Below, piece after piece: positions 46,174 to 57,182 of a stretch of DNA of 64,000 nucleotides. A program made the position numbers and the translations under genes. The notes beneath the pieces are model-generated. The model did not search any database. It was not told the origin of the DNA and saw only the letters and a list, made by a program, of their open reading frames with translations. Origin of the DNA: Mesobacillus boroniphilus JCM 21738 (lineage in GTDB: Bacteria; Bacillota; Bacilli; Bacillales; Cytobacillaceae); the NCBI RefSeq assembly GCF_000517385.1, contig NZ_BAUW01000005.1, forward strand, positions 37,084-101,083. Direction: 5' to 3'. Numbering within the stretch: the stretch's first letter is position 1; the number at the start of each line of letters is the position of its first letter.

Positions 46174-48623
46174 TTAATAGGATGCTGTGATTTGATCGAT
46201 AAAGATTTGTCCTTTATTTTTGTTGGTGTCGCTGGTCTGCATGTAACGGACTGGAATTTCTAATTTGTATGGCGCTTGGAGGCTGATGGTATTGTTGCTT
46301 CTACGTATTTCCAGCCTATCCAGTCTAAATTTTGCGTGAAGTCTAGCTGAGTTTGCTTTCCTTCGCTATCTTTCAGTTGCGCGCGCAGCCAATGTCCTTT
46401 AGCATCTCCGTAAACCCACATACCAATCTTTAAAGGATTTCCCGGAATATCCATTGAGGTTCCCTTGCTGGCATATACACCGGATGTTCCCTGAGTTCCG
46501 ATAAAGTCATAAGCCACCTTTAAGGAGTAAGCACCTTCTTTAACATAGTTTTTTTCGGCAGAAACACTAATGGAGGCATATTTTACACCTGTAGCCCGCC
46601 ATTCGGCCGCACCTTGCTCAAAGTCTTCTATTACTAAATTCGAAGGTTTTCCTACAATGATTTTTATGGAAGATGACAGATTTCCAAGGGATATTTTCAC
46701 ATCCGCTACTCCGTCTTGATTACCTGCCGTGAAAACTCCCTTTTCCACCGTTCCTCCGATTCCCGTTATCGAATATTTAAATACTGAAGGATCTTCTAAT
46801 ATTCTTTTACCACTTAAATATCCTGTTACAGGAAGAGCAATAGATTCATTCTTAGCTACGACCAACGTGGATTGTTCGATTTTAATCGCATCTAAATCTT
46901 TGGTAACCTTAACAGGAAGAGTACCAGAAAGTGAACCTACAGACGCTTTTATGTTGCCAGAACCTTCGACAAGCGAGGCAGTGAAACTTCCGTCACTGTT
47001 GAATGTTCCCGCATTTGATGACCAGACAACTGGTTCTTTAATGGTAATAGGATTGTTCATTTTATCTAGACCTTTTACAGGGAACTTGAAATCCTTATAA
47101 TTAGCACCCGCAAAAAGCGTCATTTCTGATGCGTCAATCTTCAACGCATGCAACGGACCTGCTTTCCATAGACCAACCAACAGTAAAGAATTCGCCACAC
47201 TTCGCTCCCGACCGTCAGAAGGATTGTTCACCACGGTCACGTCCGAATCACCCGGCTGTCTCGCAACCATAGTTGAAGAACCTCCGCCGTCAAAGGTCAT
47301 AGCCTCAACAGCTCCCAGGTCTTTCATTATAGATGCCATTTCTGTTAATGTTACACCCGCACTATCTGCAGAACGGCCGTCTACAACTACTGCAAAAACA
47401 GCTCCTGAACTTTTAATGCCAATTGCGGTGCGCGGATGCGCACCAGGTATATTGAGTTGAGCTGCCACACCATTTTTCACAAGTTGGTAACGCCCGCCGA
47501 TGGCTTGCTTAACATTATTCCAGGCACCCGCATCATAGGAGAGATTTAACTTGATTTGATCTCCTTGATTCAGTCCTTTTAAAAAGTCGCTGCCAGCCCC
47601 ATGTCCGGATAATACATACTCTCCATCCCGTAACGGCTCGCTTCCTTTACCAGCAATGACACTTTTAACAGTGGCCGTAACAGAGTTATTGCCATTGAGC
47701 TGGCCCTGGATGTTAGTCAATACAACCTCAGTTCCAAGTTCATTAGTCATTGTATTTGTTGCAAAGTATGGTGTGTATAACACCAAGTGCCCGGCATAGC
47801 GGCGTTTATTAATTGAGTTTACCAAATATGGCTGACCCCCGTTCACCGAAACACCTATCAGAATATCCGGAATCCCAATCATGGCTCTACCATCCTGAGA
47901 AACTCCAAAGATAGTCCTATCACTTTTCGGTGTTGAGTTGGTGGTAACTACTTCTCCATTATGCACCGTCAAATCAGTGGGTGCTCCATTTTGGTCAAAA
48001 TAATCGCCGTTTACTCCAGCGATGACATAATGACCATCCTCTTGCTGGCGATTAGCCTGGCTAGTCACTGTTTCAAATCCAATCATTTGATCCTTTGATA
48101 GAGAGGTTTCAAATGTAATCTGCGAGGCATTCTGGTCTACATCAAGCTTGAAAATCTCCTGTTTACCCCTGCTGCTGCTTACATTCAACTGGGATTGAAC
48201 GACCCCTGGAGCAATAATTTTAGATTTTTCATCTGTAACAGTACCTACTGTTAGCTTTGTCCTGTAAGCCTCCGGGTTAACGAGCTGAAGCTTATGTTTA
48301 GAAGGGGTTTTATATAAAATATACCCATCCATTTTTGTGACAAAATATGGCCCGCCTACACCATATTGCCCACCATGAGCAGAGCTATATTGGTAAACTC
48401 TGTATTGCTCACCCGGTTTTAACACACGCGAAAAAGTAATTCTATTATTTGAATCCTTTTTCCAAAGATTAATAGGTTTTAGGATTTCCACTTTCCCAAT
48501 TTGACCTTTAACCAGCCTCATACCTTCCCAATACACCACAGGGCTTGATGCTGCATCCACTTTAAAATTTAGACCTGAAAACATTAGAATCAGTAGTAGC
48601 AATGCTGTAAATATTTTTTTCAT
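46174..48623 (-). CDS. Secreted phosphodiester glycosidase (NAGPA-like) with KGQIG module, one frameshift
   Basis: ATG 48623 follows AAAAAGGAGAG; signal peptide (KKIFTALLLLILMFSGLNFKVDA). A KGQIG module occupies about residues 28-110. The NAGPA domain (about 150-480) shows GVNGDYFDQNGAPTDLTVHN, HPRTAIGIKSSGAVFAVVVDG and AMTFDGGGSSTMV. Two Ig-like segments and a carbohydrate-binding-like beta-sandwich (EDFEQGAAEWRATGVK...) follow. Near the end the frame slips at 46288-46289 (CC on the coding strand where CCC is needed); corrected, the protein ends QAPYKLEIPVRYMQTS...QITASY. It may remove sugar-1-phosphodiesters from wall polymers. Confidence 0.88.
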
Positions 48624-48721
48624 GAGACTCTCCTTTTTCTGCATATAAGTCTATTATACGACAAAAAATATCTTTTTTTCCCTTTATTTCTACAAAAATG
48701 GAATTTTTATAATCTCAAAAT

Positions 48722-48752
48722 AAAAAACCCATGCCAAATTGGCATGAGTTTT
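48722..48752 (-). terminator. Terminator of the metallopeptidase gene
   Basis: AAAACTCATGCCAA / TTGGCATGGGTTTT stem and T-run on the minus strand, immediately after the stop at 48761. Confidence 0.85.
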
Positions 48753-48760
48753 ACTGTTCA

Positions 48761-49681
48761 CTAATTCATATTTTTAAACAAAGTGTATGTGAGTGGAGCG
48801 AATGTTTTTAGCTTTTGCTTTGAGGTTTCATCATAATAAAACATAGCAAATGTTTCAGCAAAATATTCTTCTGAATAGTTTAGATAATACGGATGGCTAC
48901 CAAATAGATTTGAAGCTTCTCTTTTCCATATTTTCTGAAATTCTTCTGTGTGCGAGAGATTATTAAAAATATAATGGTCGATTGAATGTGCAGTTTCATG
49001 TAAGGTCAGACTGAGTGAGCCATGACCCATTACATAATCATTATAACCAATTCTGATAATTACACGCCTCTCACCACCAGCGCCTGGGACATCATCCCAT
49101 GTCTTTCCAGAGTTTTCCCAACCTTTTGGAACTATTCCTTTTAAGTGGGCAAATTCAGGAAAGTTAGTAATCGGCTCGTCTACTATAAAAACGTTTATAT
49201 GATTTAACCTTAATTTCTCAAGCAAACCTAGAGATAATCCAGATAGTTCCTTTTTAATCTTTATGGCTTCTTCCCTGTTTTGAAGGTGCGGCTTTGCTGA
49301 CACAACTTTATTGACCAACTCTATATTTTCAAGGATTTTACTATTCTTCAACAAACCCAATTTTTGCTTCGATGGAGTTTTATACGTAATTCTATCGTGC
49401 ATATTTGTAACAACATAGCTTCCGCCTACTCTATATTGATCAAAATCATGGTCATACCCATAAACTCTATATTTTTCACCAGGTTTTAGAATCCTTGAAA
49501 AAAGAAGTTGACCATTTCTACTTTCCCATAGATTAATCGGCTTTTGTATCGTTAGTAAGCCGATTTGTCCCTTCACTAACTCCCCGCCATCCCACATTAC
49601 CTTGGAAGATGCATGAGCGTCAGAATATAAAACCCCTTGCCAAAGAAATACAGTGATCAACAACACTTTAAAAAGATTCAT
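48761..49681 (-). CDS. Secreted lethal-factor/PPEP-like zinc metallopeptidase with KGQIG module
   Basis: 306 residues: signal peptide (about 1-24), KGQIG module (about 26-112; KGQIGLLTIQKPINLWES, LKPGEKYRVYGYD, YKTPSKQKLG) and a C-terminal metallopeptidase (about 125-306). The zinc motif is HETAH in SLTLHETAHSIDHYIF, with the downstream Glu/Tyr region NYSEEYFAETFAMFYYDE. This pattern is shared by anthrax lethal factor-type domains and Pro-Pro endopeptidases (PPEP/Zmp1), which release surface proteins by cutting between prolines. Substrate specificity cannot be read from sequence. It follows the CAP-protein gene by 12 bp. Confidence 0.85.
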   Translation of the reverse strand: MNLFKVLLITVFLWQGVLYSDAHASSKVMWDGGELVKGQIGLLTIQKPINLWESRNGQLLFSRILKPGEKYRVYGYDHDFDQYRVGGSYVVTNMHDRITYKTPSKQKLGLLKNSKILENIELVNKVVSAKPHLQNREEAIKIKKELSGLSLGLLEKLRLNHINVFIVDEPITNFPEFAHLKGIVPKGWENSGKTWDDVPGAGGERRVIIRIGYNDYVMGHGSLSLTLHETAHSIDHYIFNNLSHTEEFQKIWKREASNLFGSHPYYLNYSEEYFAETFAMFYYDETSKQKLKTFAPLTYTLFKNMN

Positions 49682-49693
49682 ATTGGACCGCTC

Positions 49694-50937
49694 CTATCGT
49701 GGAGTGAGGAAATTTTGGGTATAGTATGGAACCTTACTTGTTTTTTGGAAGTGTATTCCCATGCCGACATGAGTAAAATTGGCATTCAATATACTTTTTC
49801 GATGACCTAAGGAATTCATTAATGCTTCATGAGCAAAAATACTGCTGGTAAATCTCATTGCAATATTTTCACCAGCATAGTAATATTGCATTCCCGCCGC
49901 TTCCATTCTATCAAAAGGCTTAATCCCTTTAAGTTCATATGGTTAAAATAATTATTTGCCGCCATGTCCTGACTATGAAGACGCGAAGATGTTCTAGCCT
50001 TCTCCTCCCATTTCAATGGAATAAAACCATGTTTTACTCTGGCTGCATTAGTCAAGTCAAACATTTGTATTTCTAAACCATTTTGAAGAGTTGAAGATGG
50101 CATACCAAAGTGATCGTCTTTCAATAATTCCATCGAACATGTTAAAACCAGGATTGACGTAACCTTGCCACCACTATGAATATCATAAAATACTGTGATG
50201 TATTGATTATTATTCAAGAATGTTTGTGATTCTTGATTGTTAACTACTAAATAGTTTGTCTTGTTCTTTATGATCCCTCTACAGGTTGCCCTAGAGCATT
50301 CTTTACCTCTGTAATTGTAGATCCTGAATGGATGCCCTTCATATAAAAGTCTGGGTCATTAGTATAAATACCATTAGCCACATTATTTATGTAACTAACC
50401 ATGTAGAAATCTTTATAATTATTGTGGTATGCATACCAGTTCAAACCATATTCATTCAAAGTACTTCGCTTTTCTTTTCCAAACTTGGATTCTATAGAAA
50501 TTTTGCTTTCATTGATGGCAATTGTCTTACTCTGATTTTGAATTGCCTGTACTTTGCAGGCTAAAAGGCTTTTTTTTTGCAGAAGATGGAGTTTCATACT
50601 TCACCCTTGTATCACGGTCTACGTAATAACCTCCGCCAACACTTAGTTTCCCCGGCTTAAAGGCATAAATTCTATATCTCTCACCTGTCTTTAATGTTCT
50701 TGAATAACTCTTCCTCTCACCATCCAACTTATACAATCGAGTATCTTTTATAATAGTCAGTCGCCCTATTTGACCGACCTTTAGCTCAACTCCGTCCCAC
50801 CATATCTTATTTTCAGGAGTAATTCCATCACAATTTTCCGCAGCATAACCAAAGACGTTAGGAGTCAGAAGCACCAAAAACAAAGAAGAAAGAAAAATAA
50901 ACAGAACTCTCTTAGAAGAAAACAATAACTTTCTCAA
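49694..50937 (-). CDS. Secreted CAP/SCP-domain protein with N-terminal KGQIG module, three indels
   Basis: Read as one gene of about 413 residues after correcting three indels: a T9 run at 50570-50578 (A8 expected on the coding strand), CCC at 50275-50277 and CCC at 49925-49927 (each one base short). Signal peptide (about 1-31), divergent KGQIG module (KVGQIGRLTIIKDTRLYKL, LKTGERYRIYAF), a CAP-associated N-terminal domain (GIHSGSTITEVKNALGQPV) and a C-terminal CAP domain (FDLTNAARVKHGFIPLKWEE, AGENIAM, LGHRKSILNANFTHVGMG). Related proteins are wall-associated; CwlO/YkwD-like roles are unproven. Confidence 0.82.
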
Positions 50938-51014
50938 TCACTACTCCCCCATTCAAGGAAAATAACAAACCCTTTCCTCCTATTCTACTAAAATCAGCAA
51001 AATCAGTATATAGG

Positions 51015-51058
51015 AAATGGGGCCAGGCCCCTACTAAAGTAGGGGCCTGGCCCCATTT
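51015..51058. repeat. REP palindrome D
   Basis: Arm of 21 bp beginning AAATGGGGCCAGG, loop AA, perfect complement. It lies between the divergent CAP-protein and MBOAT genes, so it cannot serve as a terminator for either. Confidence 0.95.
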
Positions 51059-51117
51059 TTTATTTTTTTGCTATAATGGTGGTTGCGTATATTTTAGTAT
51101 AAGGATGGAGACTGGCC

Positions 51118-52572
51118 TTGATTTTTAATTCTTATGAATTTATCTTTGCTTTTTTTGCCTGTTGTTTGGGCTGTTTATATGCTTTTAAGCCGGGGTGCTT
51201 TTTTACAGTTAGGTGTCTATTGGCTGGTTTTTAGTTCTTTATTTTTCTATAGTTGGTGGAATCCTGTTTACTTGCTGCTTATTATCATCTCCATGGTAGT
51301 GAATTACTCGCTGGGGTGGATGCTTGGACGCACTAGCAGTCGGTCTGCCGGCAAGCTTCTTTTAACATTAGGTGTTGCGCTAAATCTGGCGGCACTGGGT
51401 TACTTTAAATATTACGATTTCTTCATCACCAATATAAATTTTTTGTTTGAAAGTCAATTTCCGTTAATGCATCTGGCTTTACCACTTGCAATAAGCTTTT
51501 TTACTTTCCAGCAAATTGCATATATAGTCGATGCTTACCGAAAGGAAACAACTGAGTATAGTTTTTTAAAATATGCTTTATTTGTAAGTTTCTTTCCACA
51601 ATTGATCGCTGGTCCAATCGTTCACCACAAAGAAATGATGGTGCAGGTTTCAAATGAGAATCGCGGATTGAATTTTGAAAACATCGCAAAAGGTTTGTTT
51701 GTTTTTGGTGTTGGACTCTTTAAGAAAGTTGTCTTAGCGGATCACTTTGCTGTCTGGGCAAGTGCTGGCTTTGATCAAACCGTTGAATTATCCTTTTTAG
51801 AAGCATGGATCACCTTACTGTCCTATACACTCCAACTTTATTTTGATTTTAGCGGCTATACGGATATGGCAATTGGGGCGGCTTTATTGTTTAATATCAA
51901 ACTGCCTTTGAATTTTAACTCTCCATACAAAGCTATTAATATTCAAGACTTTTGGAAAAGATGGCACATGACTCTTACTAGATTTTTAACGCAGTATCTT
52001 TATATTCCTCTTGGGGAAACAGAAACGGAACAATAAGGACTTATATAAATATATTTTTAGTTTTTTCCCTAAGTGGATTATGGCATGGTGCAGGCTGGAC
52101 GTTTATCATATGGGGAACTCTGCATGGCCTGGCTTCAATGTTAAATAGGTTTTGGCAAAAAGCCGGACTTAAAATGAATAAATACCTATCCTGGTTCATT
52201 ACTTTTCAGTTTATCAATATCGCCTGGGTATTTTTTCGAGCCAATTCCTGGGCAGACGCAATAAAAGTACTGAAAGGAATGGCTGGTTTAACTGGATTCT
52301 ATATCCCAGAATCTTATGCGCGACTCTTCAACCTCCAAACTGTTGAGGGGATCAATGATTTGAGCATAGTTACTGCTACAGGCGGGTCTTTAACAAACAT
52401 AATTTTATTAATTTTTGCTGGTATCATGGTAACGCTTCTTTTCAAAAACTCAACCCAATTAATGGAACAAATCAAACCAACCTGGTTTTGGGGATTTTTT
52501 GTTGCACTTTTATATTTCGTTTCTATTTTCAGCATGGCAAAAGTAAGCGAATTTCTATACTTTAACTTTTAG
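51118..52572 (+). CDS. MBOAT O-acyltransferase (PatA/AlgI/DltB-like), two indels
   Basis: TTG 51118 behind AAGGATGGAG opens the canonical MBOAT N-terminus (IFNSYEFIFAFLPVVW); the frame joins the rest of the gene if T7 at 51150-51156 is T6. A second indel (GGGG at 52013-52016, five expected) joins LYIPLGGNRNGT to LVFSLSGLWHGAGWTFIIWGTLHGL with the catalytic His. Corrected length is about 485 residues with about 11 TM segments. Such proteins pass acyl groups across the membrane to an SGNH partner, encoded 10 bp downstream. In B. anthracis PatA/PatB pairs acetylate wall polymers needed for S-layer anchoring. Confidence 0.9.
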
Positions 52573-52582
52573 GTGATGAAAA

Positions 52583-54162
52583 ATGTCCCAATATAAAAAA
52601 TGGCTAATTAAATTGCTAGTCTCCTTTTTATTGATCCTAATAATAATCGGCATGCCAATCATTGTATTAAATTATGTTACAGACCCTTTATGGCTTTTCG
52701 ATCATAGCAATCAATATAACGATATACAGCAAGGATTCAATGAAAGACAGCAAAAGGTGAATCACCTTACTTTTCAAATGAAAAGTATGATGCCCTGTTG
52801 TTGGGAAGCAGCCGTTCGACCTATATTAATCAACATAAATTTAAGGACTTAAAGGTCTATAATCTTTCAGTTAGCTCCATGTATGTAGAGGAATACATGG
52901 AGTATATTGAATATGCAAAAAAAAGGAACGGTGAACCATTTAAATATATCTTTCTGGGTCTGGATTTCTTTGCAGCCAACCAGTTTCGAGCCAAAATCAC
53001 AAATGAACAGGCTGAATTCTATATAAACCAGGCAAATAGCTATCTGTATCGTCTAAAGACTCTAGCATCATTTGACACTCTGGACCTTTCTGTTCCAGTT
53101 CTGAAATCATCTTTACAGGATAAGCCTACTTTTGTCGATCATCGATATTACAATCGTAAAAATGTGGCTTACCCTTTCCCTGTTACTGATGAATTAAGAA
53201 AAATGAGAATTGAAACCATTGTTGTTGAATTTTTTAAAAAAGATGAACCATACAAATATGACCCTAATATCAAGAAAATCCTCAATGAAATAATTAAGGC
53301 TAATCCAGATACTAAATTCATTGTCTACACTACTCCTGTGACAGCTTCGAGATTAATGATTCAGCTGGAAAATGAAGACTATAAGTTGGGATTCACGAAA
53401 TGGCTAAGGGACCTTGTTGAAACCTTCGGTGAAGTTCATCATTATATGAGGATAAACGAAGGCACTCTGCAGCTTGAGAATTTTTCAGACTCCCATCATT
53501 TCATTCCCTCATTTGGTAACAAGATAGTGAATGAAATTTGGAATGAACGTGGAAAGGAACCTGAATTAGGCGTGGTTCTATCTAAAAAGAACATTGATCG
53601 AGAAATTATGAAATTAGAGAGTGATATTCGGGAGCATAAAGATATTGCCTATTCATTCCTAAAACCTTTATACACGGAACTCCCATTATATAGAGCTTCT
53701 TTCAAGAACGACTCTAGACCGTTAACAATTAATAGTTCTGATTGGACTTCGCAACTTGATCCATTAAAAATGCTTGGAGCCAAAGGAACCTTTAATATTG
53801 TAAAAGAAAATGACGCTTTATTAATTACCCCGTTTCAAGCAGGAAAGGCTTCGGCTCTCCAAATTGGGTATGACCTATCAGAACTCTCACAGGGGGAAAA
53901 GGCAGAAGTGTTAACATTTATCGTTTCTATAAAAGGCAAAACAGCAAGCCCTGGAGCAGTCCAACTTTTCATCCAGGATCAAGTTGATGGAAATTGGGAA
54001 CGCGCAGCCTATAACACACTCCCTGACGAACAACACTACCGCTCCTTTAAAGTAACAAAAAAAATAAGACCCGGCACAGAAAAAATACTTATCGGCATAA
54101 GATGGACCAACATTACCCACCAACAAGAATGGCTGAAAATCCAAAAAGGAGAAATCTATTAA
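52583..54162 (+). CDS. SGNH-type acyltransferase partner (PatB/DltD-like), one frameshift
   Basis: One N-terminal TM anchor (about 8-30), then an SGNH-fold domain. The frame breaks at AAA 52776-52778 (four expected); corrected, it reads FQNEKYDALLLGSSRSTYIN with the likely nucleophile Ser in GSSRS, and the Asp/His pair lies in FSDSHHFIPSFGNK. The C-terminal ~150 residues resemble a carbohydrate-binding beta domain (LQIGYDLSELSQGEKAEVLTF). Corrected length is about 526 residues. It would transfer acetyl groups delivered by the MBOAT protein onto an extracellular polysaccharide. Confidence 0.82.
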
Positions 54163-54163
54163 C

Positions 54164-54180
54164 AGGGCCAGACCCCTACT
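54164..54180. repeat. Half REP element E (degenerate)
   Basis: AGGGCCAGACCCCTACT matches one REP arm with one change (GACCCC for GGCCCC); the second arm is missing. It sits directly after the stop of the SGNH gene. Confidence 0.8.
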
Positions 54181-54217
54181 TTTGACCTATTTTTTATTCC
54201 GATAAAAATCCAACTAT

Positions 54218-54252
54218 AAAAGTCCCGATTCATTTAATGAGTTGGGACTTTT
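54218..54252 (+). terminator. Terminator of the MBOAT-SGNH operon
   Basis: AAAAGTCCC / GGGACTTTT stem with a 17-nt loop followed by a T-rich stretch; near-symmetrical, so possibly bidirectional. Confidence 0.8.
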
Positions 54253-54427
54253 CATTTTCTGTAATCTAGTCGATAGTTCCGCTTTTTCCCATTCCCTCAC
54301 TCTACGTCTCTATTTCAATTCCTGAATTTTTATGTGGCCTACTTAGTAGCAATTATACCTTTTCTTTTTAGGTATTTTGATATATTGTAATATTAAATGT
54401 TAAAATTTTACTTTAGGAGGATAAGAC

Positions 54428-56565
54428 TTGATGAGGAACTTTTTGGTTTATCTGTTAGCTGTATTTATAGGAATTGCACCTGTGTCAGTGCATGCTAATG
54501 AGGGTATAGTTATAGATGAGGAAGTACCAATAGAAATGGATGAGGAAGAAAATCAATCACCAGAGAGCGATGGCAGAATTCCATCCGACAATTTCGAAGA
54601 GGAGCTGAACGCGATGTTCGAAAACCTCGGATCGCAAGTACATAATAAGACTGCATTAACTTCAGCCACAGGAAAGGGCCCAGATAACATACCTTATATG
54701 TATATTCTGCAGCATGGGACACCTGCAGCATTGACGATAATGAATCTTTTAACAGGTATGGTTACAAAAACCTTTACTTTAGAGCACTCAACAAGCGCCT
54801 GGGGAATCGAAGTCGATGAACACCAAAACGTTTGGATTGGCGGAACGTCTTCTGGTCATTTATATCAATATAATCCTTATACAAAAAAGCTTATTGATGC
54901 AGGAAACATGCTGCGCAACAAGCGTGATACAGCAATACTTGATATTAGTGTATCGGATGGAAAAATCATCGGCTCAACTGCCTATAATGGATCCATTTTT
55001 TCATATACACCTAGTTCTCAGGAGTATAAGGATTACGGGCAAATCAGCAGAGGAAAAGAGTTTGCTAAGAGTGTTCAATTTGATAACCAGAACAAAAAAA
55101 TATATATAGGTGTCGGGTCGAAGGCTGAATTAATCCGCTATGATATTCGTACAAAGATTCGAAAGAGATTTTTACCAAAGGAATATCGTAACGAAAAATA
55201 TATCTCAGACATTAAAATGGCTGATAAATATTTATTTGCTCAAACCGATCCAGGAAAAAAACTTCTTGTTTTTGATAAGAAATCATTAAAACTACTAAAA
55301 GAGTTTGATATTGACTCAAAAACGGTTTCACCAAAAGATCCAACCCAAGATAGAGTATATTTTACAAAAGGTGGCATGTTATTATTCTATGATCTTAATG
55401 ACCAGGAAGTAAAAAGCACCGAAGTCTCTCTTGGCAACAGGAGTGCGATTACCCTGGATTTCATTGAATTACACAATGCAGAGTATCCCGGTGTGACCCT
55501 AACTGGCCTATTAACCAATTCAGGAGAGTACTTTTTATATAATTTAGAAACAGGTAAATATGAAAAAAGACAGGCAGAATTAACTCCTTTGCCAGTAACG
55601 TTATATACAATGTTGGAAACAAAAGAAAAAGACAAAATACTCGTGAATGGATATATGTCAGGCGGGATTGGCTTTTATGATATTAATCAGAAAACCACCA
55701 CCGACTTTAAAGATATGAGCCAAATAGAGTCAGCTACCTTTATGAATGGAAAGTATTATTTTGGTGCTTATCCAAATGCCCGAGTTATAGAGTTTAAACT
55801 GGATAATGAAAATCTTTCAAATAGTAAAACGGCTGAAATAGTACGTTTTAAAGATTTCGGTCACGACCGTGTCACAGCACTTCTCGGAGACGAGAGGTCA
55901 AATAAATTATTTATTGGCGCATATCCCGAAACTGGTTTGGGTGGTGGCCTGCTGTCAGAATATGATTTCACCACTCAAAATACAAGGGTTTTTGAAAATT
56001 ATATACCGGATCAGAGCATTATAAGTTTGACTCAGATTGATGGATACGTGTATGGAAGTACCACGGTTTTTGCAAATCACAAACGATCTAACGCTCCCGC
56101 AACGTTATTTCGCTTTTCAGTAGATAATCCAGAGCAGGCGGAAATCCTTCCATTCACCATCAAAGCAAGTATGATAAGCTCACTTCTATATGATGGTAAT
56201 GATAAAATTTGGGGTATGCAGATGGAAAGCTATTTAACTACCATATTAAAACTGGATACACCCAGTATATTGAAATCGCACCAGCTATTTCGGGACGTTT
56301 CAAAAACGCAAAACTTGTATTTGGACCAAATGGAAACCTATATGGTTCAGTTGAAGGCGTACTATTCCGTGCAGACACAGAAACCATGAAAATAACCATC
56401 CTAAAAAAAGAAAACGCACATGACCTCGCCATCGATCAAGAAGGAAACCTGTACTTCCGCAACCAAGCAGAAATGTTCAAATACCATAAAAAGAGTAGGG
56501 GCCTGGCCCCTACTTTTGTACTATTATTAAATCTTTTTCGATATATTCTTGGTATTCTTCCATAG
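54428..56565 (+). CDS. Secreted beta-propeller protein, one frameshift; 3' end runs into a REP
   Basis: TTG 54428 or ATG 54431 follows TTTAGGAGG; signal peptide (NFLVYLLAVFIGIAPVSVHA) then an acidic linker (DEEVPIEMDEEEN). From about residue 90 the protein shows repeated propeller-like blades (VWIGGTSSGHLYQYNP, KIYIGVGSKAELIRYD, KLFIGAYPETGLGGG). The frame slips at GGGG 56211-56214 (five expected); corrected, blades continue with GYADGKLFNYH to NLYFRNQAEMFKYHKK. The next codons (SRGLAPTF) come from REP F, and the frame ends at 56565 inside the antisense RAYT gene, so the native C-terminus seems replaced by the insertion. Ligand unknown. Confidence 0.75.
56494..56514. repeat. REP element F (short form) at the RAYT 3' end
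   Basis: AGTAGGGGCC-T-GGCCCCTACT is a 21-bp palindrome made from one REP arm folded on itself. The RAYT stop codon (TAG, 56512-56510) lies inside it, and the opposing propeller gene reads through it. Confidence 0.9.
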
Positions 56566-57058
56566 TAGGGTTTCCTAGATAATCTAATATTCTCTTTGTG
56601 GTTACTATCGAGTTTTTTGTGTCATTTTGATACGCATAATAGCTGCACCATAATGGGTCTTCAATTTTTTCCGGAAGAGATGCTTCGATGGGATTCCTGT
56701 GGATGTAACGTCCTGCTTCTAGAAAATAAGGTAGACTATCAATCATCTTTGCTGTAAAACGGCTCTCGAAAACATGTCCAGTGAATTGGTATCGTTTTTT
56801 GAAGTAAATGGCATAACGAGTATGCAATAATCCCATTATGTCAGAAGGAGTATGGAACTTAGTTTCGAGGAGAAGATGAATGTGGTTAGGCATGAGGCAA
56901 TATGAATGCAGAATAAATGGGTAACCCTCTTTAACCTTTTTAAGTTGGGCGAGATAAGTATGCCGGTCTTGATCGTCATAAAAAATTGGTAATCTCCGAA
57001 CACCCCTGCTAATAATATGATACGAAGCTCCTTGGAGCCAATTTCGTCTCTTTCTCAA
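56510..57058 (-). CDS. REP-associated tyrosine transposase (RAYT, Y1_Tnp family)
   Basis: About 182 residues from TTG 57058, preceded by AAAGGAGGTG. The N-terminus RKRRNWLQGASYHIISRGVRR and the HUH motif in CLMPNHIHLLLE identify TnpA_REP/IS200-like Y1 transposases; the probable nucleophile Tyr lies in LLHTRYAIYFKKRYQFTGHVFESRF. FLEAGRYIHRNPIEA and DPLWCSYYAY are also typical. RAYTs nick single-stranded DNA at REP palindromes and are thought to spread them. The gene is bracketed by REP F (which holds its stop) and REP G, with seven more REP copies nearby. It is a single-copy, domesticated-type gene without IS ends. Confidence 0.92.
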   Translation of the reverse strand: MRKRRNWLQGASYHIISRGVRRLPIFYDDQDRHTYLAQLKKVKEGYPFILHSYCLMPNHIHLLLETKFHTPSDIMGLLHTRYAIYFKKRYQFTGHVFESRFTAKMIDSLPYFLEAGRYIHRNPIEASLPEKIEDPLWCSYYAYQNDTKNSIVTTKRILDYLGNPTMEEYQEYIEKDLIIVQK

Positions 57059-57125
57059 AAGTTTTTCACCTCCTTTGTACATTAATAATTCGCTATTTTT
57101 TTCTTAGTTCCTCCCTGAATCCACA

Positions 57126-57167
57126 AAAAGGGCCAGGCCCCTACTTTAGTAGGGGCCTGGCCCTTTT
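57126..57167. repeat. REP palindrome G, upstream of the RAYT gene
   Basis: Arm AAAAGGGCCAGGCCCCTACT, loop TT, perfect complement, then a T-rich tract. It lies between the RAYT start and the end of the subtilase gene, both on the minus strand, so it may also terminate the subtilase transcript. Confidence 0.95.
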
Positions 57168-57182
57168 CTTTTTTTTTGTATA

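Noticed and set aside
56510..57058. A complete IS200/IS605 insertion sequence
   Set aside because: No tnpB and no subterminal IS200-type hairpin pair with target TTAC-like sites; the flanking REP palindromes and sequence features fit a RAYT.
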